From NCBI GenBank assembly GCA_964537035.1, contig CAZIAK010000037.1, forward strand, positions 1-50,795: a stretch of 50,795 nt of DNA, given 5' to 3'. Below, in pieces: positions 16,591 to 24,320 of this stretch; positions within the stretch are counted from its first letter, which is position 1, and the number at the start of each line of letters is the position of its first letter. The notes beneath the pieces are model-generated. The model saw only the letters and a program-made list of their open reading frames with translations, searched no databases and was not told the origin of the DNA. Source of the stretch: CAZIAK01 sp964537035 (GTDB taxonomy: Bacteria > Planctomycetota > B15-G4). The translations under genes were made by a program, and so were the position numbers.

Positions 16591-16875
16591 CCGAGGCGCC
16601 ACTGGTGCATCCGGTGCGGGGCCCGCCCGAACTGCCTGAGCTGTTTTGAGCGAGCTGAAGATGGGACGAGATCCATGCGCGCCGCCAGCGCGCCCGGAGG
16701 AGAGGATCCGTACGTCGGGTGGGGTGGGGGTGTGATGCGGGCGCGCGGGGCCTTCGGCGAGGCTCGCGTGAGCGAAGGGGGCTGGCGAGAGGGCGTGTGG
16801 GGGGAGGTCGGCGGGGTAGGGTGGTAGCGCTCGCCGGGGCTGCTTGGCCGCGACGGGGGCTTTGAAACGACTACG
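16591..16875. repeat. Direct repeat B, left copy (about 285 bp)
   Basis: The copy begins CCGAGGCGCCACTGGTGCAT and ends ...CTACG at 16875. The sequence at 19797-20076 is a direct, mostly collinear copy, with long identical blocks such as GAGCGAGCTGAAGATGGG and GGGGCTGCTTGGCCG, substitutions and small indels. There is no transposase and no convincing protein in either copy. The pair encloses the lower-GC gene pair at 17291-19383. Confidence 0.85.
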
Positions 16876-17290
16876 TGATGTCGGTTTGTAATTGTTCAAC
16901 ATATCGATCCGCACGCAGTTGGGATGACGACATCGGGAGCCGCAATTCTGATCGCGTTAGCATGCTGAAGATTGCCGATGAGAATCGGGGCGAGTCGCTT
17001 TGGCTGCCTGCCTCCGGTGGACACACCAGTTTCCGCTGGATTCCCCCTGTAGAGAGCCGAGAACACCGAAGAGACCGGCTTCGGAGAGGATTCGCCTTCA
17101 CCGATGGTTTCGATTCCACGGGACTGCGAGCTCGTCGACTCCCGCGCCGCTTTGGAATGAATGACACTTGACACTTGACACTTGACACTTGACACTTGAC
17201 ACCCCGAACAAGGGTGACGGCACCCTGTAGTGTGTGCGTCACATGAACGGCCAAGGGAACCCTATGATCTGGAATTGGGAGTTGAAACCG
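16876..17290. other. Lower-GC intergenic region upstream of the Cys-rich protein
   Basis: About 415 bp that is clearly less GC-rich than the rest of the window. It contains the TGACACT heptamer array and the probable control region of the gene at 17291. Short ORFs on both strands show no recognisable protein; the minus-strand one only reads the heptamer array as Val-Lys-Cys-Gln-Val-Ser repeats. Confidence 0.5.
17162..17203. repeat. Heptanucleotide tandem array (TGACACT, six units)
   Basis: Five exact TGACACT units and a sixth ending in C run head to tail from 17162 to 17203. Each junction creates TTGACA, the -35 consensus of sigma70 promoters, about 90-120 nt before the ATG at 17291. It is a simple-sequence repeat prone to slippage, or possibly a tandem binding site. 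Confidence 0.9.
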
Positions 17291-17671
17291 ATGAATTTGA
17301 AAATCGTCATCCTTGCAGTCCTTACGTTGACGTTGGATCCCGGCAGTCTTTACGCAGGCTGCAGTGGTACCGGAAGCGGCAGCGGAATGAGCGGAAGTTC
17401 GCTCACCTGTCGCGGATCCTGTGATGGCTCCGAATGCATTGTGCGGGAAATGGAGAATCCGCCGGGGACGTTCTACAAGACATGTTCCTGTAGTAGCTCG
17501 AGCGAGAGTGACTGTTGTCACCTGATTCTCAAGCTGACAGGATCGGGTGGCCAGAACAATGGATGGGACACTGGCGGTGATTGTCCATCGTGCGGCACAA
17601 CGGGATTCTGTACGGTCCAGACCCAAGGAGAGAGTACCCAGGCGGTGTGTGTGCAGGCCGGTCCTTCCTGA
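17291..17671 (+). CDS. Small secreted cysteine-rich protein, unknown function
   Basis: A 126-residue protein with a signal peptide (MNLKIVILAVLTLTLDPGSLYA) and a mature part of about 104 residues containing 12 cysteines, including CSCSSSS and DCC. An even, high Cys count after export points to a disulfide-stabilised extracellular protein. Gly/Ser-rich stretches link the Cys clusters. I recognise no family. GGGAG lies 9 nt before the ATG at 17291, which supports this start over those at 17234 and 17264. Base composition is less GC-rich than the surroundings. It precedes the 552-residue secreted protein by 53 bp on the same strand and may be co-expressed with it. Confidence 0.7.
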   Translation: MNLKIVILAVLTLTLDPGSLYAGCSGTGSGSGMSGSSLTCRGSCDGSECIVREMENPPGTFYKTCSCSSSSESDCCHLILKLTGSGGQNNGWDTGGDCPSCGTTGFCTVQTQGESTQAVCVQAGPS

Positions 17672-17724
17672 ATGATCCATCTTATTGTCGCGCGGCCTGC
17701 AATCCGTGGTGCTGATCACTTCTC

Positions 17725-19383
17725 ATGAAGCTGCGAACTCTGGCCATTGGCAGTACCGTCGGTGTCGCGATCTGCATGTTGATTTGGTTGAACGGAGCGG
17801 CTGAACCAGTTGGGACTCCCGGACGACGCCTGGAGGAACGGAGTTCAAGCCGACCGCTCAACGGCTTGGTGTTGCCTGTTCCCGCACACGGTCCGGCGAT
17901 CGAAAGCAGCGTCGTGCGGCAGCGACTCGGCTTGCACGTTACTGTCGTTGACGAGGCAAGTCGCCCCGTGCCGACTGCACGCGTCTACATCCGAGACCCG
18001 GATGGGGAAGCTGCCGTCGTTGCCGCGAGCAATGACGAGGGTTCGGCGGTCATCACGCCCTGGCGAGGATCCTCTGTCGTGGGAGCGTGGGCTCCGGGTT
18101 GGCTTTCCGCAGAGCGGCGTGTTGCTGAAGAGGATCGTGAGATCACACTGGTCCTTCAGACCGGTGCCTCGATAAGAGGGCGAGTTTTCTGGATGGACGG
18201 AGCGCCTCTTGGCAAAGGCGGTCTGGTCACATGCTGGAGAAACGGCTACACGCCCGACCAGCTGGTGGATGACCCGGCGACGATTCCACCCTGGAAGGTC
18301 GTCCCGACGGATTCCACAGGCTTCTTCACGATCAGCGGGTTGGACTCCAGGGCTCGGTATACCCTCACCGCACTCGGCCCCTGGGCAGTCATGAGTCAGC
18401 CTTTGGATGCCGTCGCACCGGGGAACGGATCCCATGTGCTCAAGGTGTCACCGCTGTACGGTTTAGACATCGTTGTGTCCGGCCCCAGCGGCGAAGCGCC
18501 CCACGTCGATTCTCAGCTGGGTTCGTCCGCTGTCACCGTTGACACCCGAGCGGGTCTCACCGTTGACCCACGCCGGCCGGAGCTAGCCCTTCTCGGTCTA
18601 GGCTTTGGCGTTGACCCACAGGAGGGTCGCGTCAAGCGGCTTCTCTACACCGCCCCGGCGCGCCTTTCAGGCGTGGGGCCTTTCAATGTCGCGTTCGCAT
18701 GGCCCGGGTACCGTTCAGTCGAGAGGGATGTTCTCGTGCCTCGTCTATCAGGTGCGACCCTACCAGTTGAGCACATCGAGGTCGCACCCGAGACCATGGC
18801 GTTTGGTGCGATGCACATCATGCTTCTTGGCGTGGCTGTGACCGCCAGCCCTCTTCGTGCGCGCGACGCAGCGGGGTTCATTCGACTTCGGGATGCCAGC
18901 GGCGATTCCCCGTCGCCAAGGCCATGGCTCTGCGCTGTGGCCCCCGGCCAGCGAGACGTCTGGTTGGAGACAGTTCCAGCGGGTCCCTGGGAGGTCTCGT
19001 GGCTGCCGAGCGTGCGCGTTCCGGGGGTCACGGTGCTGAATGAGCCTGTTCCAGTCATTGTCGGCGAAGCACCCGCAGAAGTTCTCCTGGAGGCGGGACC
19101 GACCGGAATCATTGAAATTGTCATCGAGGAATCGCCGGACAGCCTGTACACAGGCTCTGCGTTGTTCACCCTCCAGCACAGTGGGCAGGCTTCGTTCTCA
19201 ACTGTGGGCTTCGACGCGGCGCCGTACCTCATCGACCTAGTCCCACCGGGAAGCTACGAGGTGACGGTCATGTGCCCCCATCCCGGAGGCGCAACGGGGG
19301 CTCGCTCACTTCCCTTTCTGGTTTCGGAAGGCGAAGTGAGCCCAGTCAAGATCCCGATGCCAGAATCAGCCGGCCAACGATAA
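17725..19383 (+). CDS. Secreted multi-domain protein with carboxypeptidase-regulatory-like (beta-sandwich) repeats
   Basis: A 552-residue protein with an N-terminal signal or anchor segment (LAIGSTVGVAICMLIWLNGAAE, 6-27). The rest reads as serial Ig-like/transthyretin-like beta-sandwich modules of the CarboxypepD_reg type: LGLHVTVVDEASRPVPTARVYIRDPDGE (starting near 72), GASIRGRVFWMDGAPLGKGG with TDSTGFFTISGLDSRARYTLTA, and a final LVPPGSYEVTV. Such modules mediate adhesion or carry other domains; no catalytic domain is visible. Codon use is less GC-biased than in flanking genes. It sits with the Cys-rich gene between the two copies of repeat B, which suggests acquisition as a cassette. The ATG has no clear ribosome-binding site. 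Confidence 0.72.
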   Translation: MKLRTLAIGSTVGVAICMLIWLNGAAEPVGTPGRRLEERSSSRPLNGLVLPVPAHGPAIESSVVRQRLGLHVTVVDEASRPVPTARVYIRDPDGEAAVVAASNDEGSAVITPWRGSSVVGAWAPGWLSAERRVAEEDREITLVLQTGASIRGRVFWMDGAPLGKGGLVTCWRNGYTPDQLVDDPATIPPWKVVPTDSTGFFTISGLDSRARYTLTALGPWAVMSQPLDAVAPGNGSHVLKVSPLYGLDIVVSGPSGEAPHVDSQLGSSAVTVDTRAGLTVDPRRPELALLGLGFGVDPQEGRVKRLLYTAPARLSGVGPFNVAFAWPGYRSVERDVLVPRLSGATLPVEHIEVAPETMAFGAMHIMLLGVAVTASPLRARDAAGFIRLRDASGDSPSPRPWLCAVAPGQRDVWLETVPAGPWEVSWLPSVRVPGVTVLNEPVPVIVGEAPAEVLLEAGPTGIIEIVIEESPDSLYTGSALFTLQHSGQASFSTVGFDAAPYLIDLVPPGSYEVTVMCPHPGGATGARSLPFLVSEGEVSPVKIPMPESAGQR

Positions 19384-19796
19384 GGGCCCAATGTGCGGGA
19401 GGTAGCTGGGCCACCCGAGTCAATCCCCGCGCCAGCGCCAAGCCGGAGAACGTCCACGGCAATGTGTTGCGGCCCCCGACATCGCGCGCAGTGACCCAGG
19501 GTACCGCGCATGGCGCGACACCCGAGGACTGTCCGAGCACGGTTCCGGGGGGGCTCAACAACCGCGCGAGGATTGCGCCGTCGTGGTGGGCTTCTCGCTG
19601 CACGTCGGTCAGCCGGTGCCTGGCAGCGATTGTGAGCGGCTCGAGCGACTGTGTCGCTACGCAGCCCGCCCAGCAGTCGCACCAAGCGCCTGCACGAAAC
19701 GCCCGACAGCTGCATCGCCTACGACCCACGTCACAGCTGGTCGGACGGCACGACCCCATGTCGTGGAGTCCATGCTGAAGTCGCTTGGGCTGCCGT
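19384..19796. other. Intergenic region after the island genes
   Basis: About 410 bp with no convincing gene. Several overlapping ORFs on both strands are Arg/Ser/Pro-rich and run into repeat B, so they are read as noise. I see no terminator hairpin or transposase remnant. Confidence 0.45.
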
Positions 19797-20076
19797 CCGA
19801 GGCGCCACTGGTGCATCCGGCGCGGGGCAGCCCGAGCTGCTTGAGCTGTTCTGAGCGAGCTGAAGATGGGCCGAGAGCCATGCGCGCCGACGGCGCGCCC
19901 GGGAAGGGTCCGTCCGCCGGGTGGGGAGGGGGTGTGATGAGGGCGCGCTGGGCGTTCGGCGACGCTCGCGTGAGCGAAGGCGGCGGGCGAGAGGGCGTGT
20001 GGGGGAGGTCGGCAGGGTAGGAAGGCAGCGCTCGTCGGGGCTGCTTGGCCGTGACGGGGGCCTTGGAATACCTACG
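19797..20076. repeat. Direct repeat B, right copy (about 280 bp)
   Basis: Direct copy of 16591-16875, in the same orientation, starting CCGAGGCGCCACTGGTGCAT and ending CTACG. It has point differences and small length changes throughout, so the copies are not recent. It is followed within 22 bp by element C (20098-20145). Confidence 0.85.
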
Positions 20077-20097
20077 CGCCAGGGGCGGAATGACAAC

Positions 20098-20145
20098 TGT
20101 GGGGTGTAGGAAAACTCCTTCCGGTTTGACGGGGTAGAGCAGGCA
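20098..20145. repeat. Interspersed 48-bp element C, copy 1
   Basis: This stretch begins TGTGGGGTGTAGGAAAACTC and matches 39395-39442 at 46 of 48 positions by direct comparison. It contains a small AGGA-AAAC-TCCT hairpin. Both copies lie in the same orientation upstream of a plus-strand gene, here the VCBS/ASPIC protein. Confidence 0.85.
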
Positions 20146-20276
20146 GCCCCCGCAGCCGGGCATCCCGGCACGAAAGAGGTCAGCATGGAGCAGAAGCCAC
20201 AGGACGTTCTTGCTGGGCATGGGGGAAACCGTAGGCTCGGCCGCTTGGCTCAGAGCATGGCCTGTCGTAGAAGGTC

Positions 20277-22598
20277 ATGCTGCGACGCCGACCCGTCCCG
20301 CTTCAGTGCCTGCCAGCACAAGGAGTCCACTTGCGCTCATTCGACGGCCACCACCGCGCACCGCTACTCCCGACCTGGCTGTGGGGCTTGCTGAGCCTGG
20401 CCACCGCGGCCTGCGACAGCAGCCCGTCCGGCACTGAAGCCATGGCGCAACGCCTCGTAGACGTGGTCGCAGCCACGGACCCCACCGACAACCTCTACCG
20501 CAACACCGAGCAGGCCGAGCTGCTGCGGCAGCAGATCGACGCGCTGCCTGAGGGCGCGCCGGCGGGGCAGCTGAAGGCGGCCTATGGCGAGCAGCTGTTG
20601 CTGGCGGGGCAGACCGGGGCGGCCATCGAGGTCTTCGAGGCCATGTCCGCCCGCTTTGCCGAGATGGGTGACCGGGTCGCCCCGGCCATGGCGGGGGAGA
20701 TGCAGCGCATGCTCTTGCTGTCGTACCTGCGCCTGGCCGAAGAGAGCAACTGTCTCGACCATCACAACCCGGACTCGTGCCTGCTGCCCCTGGCCGGCGG
20801 GGGCGTGCACGTCGAACCTGAAGGCGGGCGCAAGGCCTTCGAGATCCTCAGCGAACGGCTGGCAGAGAACGAGAAGGACTGGGAGGCCCGCTGGCTGATC
20901 AACCTGGCAGCCATGACCCTGGGCACCTGGCCCGACGGCGTCCCGGAGGCCTGGCGTCTGGGCCCTGAACTCTTCGCCAGCGATTTCGATCCCGGGCGCT
21001 TTCCCGACGTGGGTAGAGAGGTTGGCGTGGCGGTCACGGGCCTGGCAGGGGGCGTGGTCATGGAAGACCTCGACGGCGATGGCCTGCTCGACCTGCTGGT
21101 CTCGTCGTGGGGCGTGACCGATCCGCTGCACCTGCTGCGCAACCGGGGCGACGGCTCGTTCGACGATGTCACCGCAGACGCCGGAGTCGAAGGGCTCACC
21201 GGTGGCCTGAACATGCTGCACGCCGACTACGACAACGACGGGGACGCCGACGTGCTGGTCTTGCGCGGCGGCTGGTTCGAGAAGCAGGGCGGACATCCCA
21301 ACTCGCTGCTGCGCAACGACGGCTCCGGGCACTTCGACGACGTGACAGAGGCTTCTGGGCTGCTCAGCTTTCATCCCACCCAGACGGCGGCCTGGGGCGA
21401 CTACGACGGGGACGGCTGGCTCGACCTGTTCATCGGCAACGAGACCGGTCCCGACGAGACCCACCCCTGCGAGCTGTTCCACAACCAGGGCGACGGCACG
21501 TTCGTTGACGTGGCAGCGCGGTGTGACCTCAACGTCGAGGTCTACGCGAAGGGCACAGCCTGGGGCGACGTGGACGACGACGGCGACGTCGACCTCTACA
21601 TCTCGCGCATCGACGGACCGAACCTTCTCTTTCGCAACGACGGCCCGGTGCGAGGTTCACTGCCCGAGCGGGGCGTGGGCGACCCGGCCCGCCATCTGGC
21701 CTCGAAAGCCAGAGCCTGGCGCTTCGTGGACGTGGCCGCGCAGGCGGGCGTGACCAAGCCCAAGCGCAGCTTTCCCACCTGGTTCTTCGACTACGACAAC
21801 GACGGGCGCCTCGACCTGTTCGTCAGCGGCTTTCGTTACAAGTCAGCGGGCTGGGTGGCTCGGGACTACGTGGGCAAGGACGGCAAGGGCGTGCGAGCCA
21901 AGCTCTTCCGCAACCTGGGCGGCATGGCCTTCGAAGACGTGAGCGAGTCGATGGAGATCGACAAGGTGCTGCTCACCATGGGCAGCAACTTCGGCGACAT
22001 CGACAACGACGGCTGGCTCGATCTGTACTGCGCCACGGGCGAGCCAGACTATGGCGCGCTCTATCCCAACCGCATGTTCCGCAACGGCGAGGGCCAGATC
22101 TTCCAGGACGCCACTACCGCCGGCGGATTCGGCCACGCCCAGAAGGGCCACGGCATCGCCTTCGGTGACCTGGACAACGACGGCGACCAGGACGTGTACG
22201 CCGTGATGGGCGGGGCTTACGAGGGCGATGTCTACCCCAACGCCTTGTTCCTCAACCCGGGGCACGACCATCACTGGCTGACCTTGGTCCTCGAAGGGGT
22301 CGAGGCCAACCGCTGCGCCATCGGTGCCCGGGTGGCGGTGCGGGTGGCCACGCCGACGGGTGAACGGACGATCCACGTCACCGTGGGCACGGGAGGCAGC
22401 TTCGGTTCGTCGAGCCTGGCCCAGGAGATCGGCCTCGGCGATGCCACGAGCATTCTGGATCTGACGATCCGCTGGCCAGGCTCTGGTCGCAGCCAGGTGC
22501 TCACCGATCTGCCCATGGATTGGGCGCTGAAAGTGGTCGAGGGCGCGACGTCGGCAGAGCCCCTGCACCGTCCTCTGATTCAGCTCGATCGAGGCTGA
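20277..22598 (+). CDS. CRTAC1-type VCBS/FG-GAP protein with C-terminal ASPIC/UnbV domain
   Basis: A 773-residue exported protein. A hydrophobic segment (LPTWLWGLLSLATAAC) may be a lipoprotein signal with Cys46, although the lipobox is imperfect. Residues about 55-230 look helical and repeat-like. From about 255 there are seven Ca2+-binding FG-GAP/VCBS blades with D-x-D-x-D-G loops (DLDGDGLLDLLV, DYDNDGDADVLV, DYDGDGWLDLFI, DVDDDGDVDLYI, DYDNDGRLDLFV, DIDNDGWLDLYC, DLDNDGDQDVYA), a probable beta-propeller. The C-terminal VTVGTGGSFGSSSLAQEIGLG...IRWPGSG is the ASPIC/UnbV domain. These proteins are frequent in Planctomycetota and are thought to act in surface binding. No enzyme is evident. Confidence 0.88.
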   Translation: MLRRRPVPLQCLPAQGVHLRSFDGHHRAPLLPTWLWGLLSLATAACDSSPSGTEAMAQRLVDVVAATDPTDNLYRNTEQAELLRQQIDALPEGAPAGQLKAAYGEQLLLAGQTGAAIEVFEAMSARFAEMGDRVAPAMAGEMQRMLLLSYLRLAEESNCLDHHNPDSCLLPLAGGGVHVEPEGGRKAFEILSERLAENEKDWEARWLINLAAMTLGTWPDGVPEAWRLGPELFASDFDPGRFPDVGREVGVAVTGLAGGVVMEDLDGDGLLDLLVSSWGVTDPLHLLRNRGDGSFDDVTADAGVEGLTGGLNMLHADYDNDGDADVLVLRGGWFEKQGGHPNSLLRNDGSGHFDDVTEASGLLSFHPTQTAAWGDYDGDGWLDLFIGNETGPDETHPCELFHNQGDGTFVDVAARCDLNVEVYAKGTAWGDVDDDGDVDLYISRIDGPNLLFRNDGPVRGSLPERGVGDPARHLASKARAWRFVDVAAQAGVTKPKRSFPTWFFDYDNDGRLDLFVSGFRYKSAGWVARDYVGKDGKGVRAKLFRNLGGMAFEDVSESMEIDKVLLTMGSNFGDIDNDGWLDLYCATGEPDYGALYPNRMFRNGEGQIFQDATTAGGFGHAQKGHGIAFGDLDNDGDQDVYAVMGGAYEGDVYPNALFLNPGHDHHWLTLVLEGVEANRCAIGARVAVRVATPTGERTIHVTVGTGGSFGSSSLAQEIGLGDATSILDLTIRWPGSGRSQVLTDLPMDWALKVVEGATSAEPLHRPLIQLDRG

Positions 22599-22778
22599 TC
22601 AAAAGCTCTCCGTTCGGACCTGTCAGGACAGCCGCTCCTGTGTCTTCCAGGGCTGTCACGGGACGGTCGGGCCGTTGTCGGTGCTATCGCGACAGCTGAA
22701 GTTTCCAGCTCAAGGATGGCCTGCTGGCCCTATCCTGCACCTCCGGAAACTGAGACAGGCCACGGGCTCTCCCCCCTC

Positions 22779-23300
22779 ATGCCATCCACATTCGATGAAG
22801 ATCGGCCTCCGAAGATTCGGAGCGATGCCGGGCTCGACCCGAGAGAAGTTCTCTGGGACGCCCCGGTCGAAGTGCTGCGCGGTGCCGAGAGCGTCAATCG
22901 CATGGTCGTGCGCCTGTTCAAGGAGGCCCGGCGCGAGCTGCTCATGTTCATCGGCAGGCCCATGCTGGGCGACGACGATGTGGCCGAGGCCTTTCGCGAC
23001 CTGCAGCGACGAGGTGTGACCGTGCGGCAGATCCTGCCCTGCGAGTTCTTGGCTTCGGGCGATGAAGAGAGCCGAGCCTACGTCGACGCCTTGCAGAGCA
23101 GCCTGGCCAGCACCGGACGTCAGGCCGAGCAGCTGCCGGGCAAGCTCGCGATTGTCGATGGCCGGATCGGGCTCGTTTCCCTGACCGCCCAGGCAGGATT
23201 CGGCCACCAGGCCGTGGTGTTGCGGCAGCGCAACATGGTCCTGCACCTACGGGCGTCCTTCGAGCAGCACTGGGAGCGTGCGGCCCCAGTGGTCGACTGA
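22779..23300 (+). CDS. PLD-like/TrmB-effector-like domain protein, probably non-catalytic
   Basis: A 173-residue cytosolic protein with a single phospholipase-D-like fold. VNRMVVRLFKEARRELLMFIGRPM and the later PGKLAIVDGRIGLVSL resemble the PLD-like domain of TrmB-type regulators. The second segment occupies the place of the catalytic HxKxxxxD motif but keeps only the Lys and Asp; the His is missing. It therefore looks like a ligand-sensing or scaffold domain rather than a nuclease or lipase. No helix-turn-helix is attached, unlike TrmB or LuxR-type relatives. The ATG at 22779 is preferred; an in-frame ATG at 22716 would add 21 unlikely residues. Confidence 0.6.
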   Translation: MPSTFDEDRPPKIRSDAGLDPREVLWDAPVEVLRGAESVNRMVVRLFKEARRELLMFIGRPMLGDDDVAEAFRDLQRRGVTVRQILPCEFLASGDEESRAYVDALQSSLASTGRQAEQLPGKLAIVDGRIGLVSLTAQAGFGHQAVVLRQRNMVLHLRASFEQHWERAAPVVD

Positions 23301-23478
23301 CCCAGGCGGCCCCGCAGAAGCCCCGCAAGGGCCGTGAAACCCTCGCAGCCCACCATGCCCGAGGGCTGGTAGACTCTGCGCCCCTCTTGCTGGCTGTGCG
23401 CAAGGTGCCATCGAAGCGTGCTCGGCGCGCGACACCTCATGCACAGCATGTGAGCCCGACCGTGTTGGAGTCCGTGCC

Positions 23479-24282
23479 ATGTTGTTGAGTCTGCTGACCC
23501 CGTTGGCTTCGTTGGCCCTGCTGTCCCTGGCCTTGCCCGCCGCGCCGCCGACCGTGGTGGTCGAGGACGACGTGGCCCAGCTCTACCAGCAGTATCACGC
23601 GGCCGAAGACAGCGAGGCCCTGGGCAAGCTGTGGGGCGAGCACCCCGATGAGATCCTGTACACCATCGACGCCGATCTGGAGGCCAGCCTCGCGGCCTGG
23701 GAAGCAGATCCCGAGAACGCCGACCAGGAGCACATCGCCATGCTCCAGGCCCGGGCCCGTTGGGGGGCGGCCATCGCCAGCAAGGTCACGGGCGACGCCA
23801 TCTTCGCCGACTACGCCGCCGCCTTTGCGGGCTGGAACGATGAGCAAAAGAAGAGTTTTCGCGAAGGCCAGGCCGCCTTCGGCCGCTCCCGGGAACAACT
23901 GGTCAAAGGCGAGGCCGTTGGCGCGCTGAATGAAGCCGTCGCCTGTCGCGAGCTGGCTGAGCCTCTGGGCGACTGGTGGGGCACCGCCATGGGGCTTTCC
24001 ATCGAAGGCAAGATGCTGGCGGCCCTTGAGCGCTTCGAGGAGGCTCTGGTGCCCTTGAGCCGCGCGAGGCTGATCTACAACGAGTTGGGACTGGTGGGCG
24101 CAGAGTACGGCGTGCTGCTGGATCTGTCCGTGAGCCTGCAAAGCACGGGCCGCTGGGAGCGGGTGCTGGTGGTGGCTGACGCGATCGTGGCCCTGTCCGG
24201 CCGCTTCAATCACGACGAAGGCCGCACCATGGCCGAAGGTCTCATCGCCGAAGCCCTGGCAGCCCTGGGCCGCGAGGGCTGA
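23479..24282 (+). CDS. Exported helical (TPR-like) protein of unknown function
   Basis: A 267-residue protein with a signal peptide (MLLSLLTPLASLALLSLALPAAP) followed by a mature part that is almost entirely helical and rich in Ala, Glu and Leu. Helix pairs such as AVGALNEAVACRELAEPLGDWWGTAMGLSIEGKMLAALERFEEAL and LGLVGAEYGVLLDLSVSLQSTGRWERVLVVADAIVAL resemble tetratricopeptide units, which mediate protein contacts. No enzymatic motif is visible. It faces the convergent alkaline phosphatase gene 38 bp downstream. The ATG chosen coincides with the signal peptide. Confidence 0.62.
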   Translation: MLLSLLTPLASLALLSLALPAAPPTVVVEDDVAQLYQQYHAAEDSEALGKLWGEHPDEILYTIDADLEASLAAWEADPENADQEHIAMLQARARWGAAIASKVTGDAIFADYAAAFAGWNDEQKKSFREGQAAFGRSREQLVKGEAVGALNEAVACRELAEPLGDWWGTAMGLSIEGKMLAALERFEEALVPLSRARLIYNELGLVGAEYGVLLDLSVSLQSTGRWERVLVVADAIVALSGRFNHDEGRTMAEGLIAEALAALGREG

Positions 24283-24320
24283 AGGGGGCCGAAGGCTTGA
24301 GACGATGGAGTCGCCCCGGG

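Noticed and set aside
16507..16827. Plus-strand ORF within repeat B
   Set aside because: The corresponding frame in the other copy (19583-20020) diverges quickly, with no conserved protein signal, so both are non-coding.
17162..17203. Possible CRISPR array
   Set aside because: The repeat unit is only 7 bp with no spacers; it is a simple tandem repeat.
16871..17719. 282-residue minus-strand ORF
   Set aside because: It covers the heptamer array, giving an artificial Val-Lys-Cys-Gln-Val-Ser repeat, and the antisense of the Cys-rich gene.
22627..22657. GACAGCC/GGCTGTC hairpin after the VCBS gene as a terminator
   Set aside because: Stem of 7 bp with a 17-nt loop and no T-tract; too weak to call.
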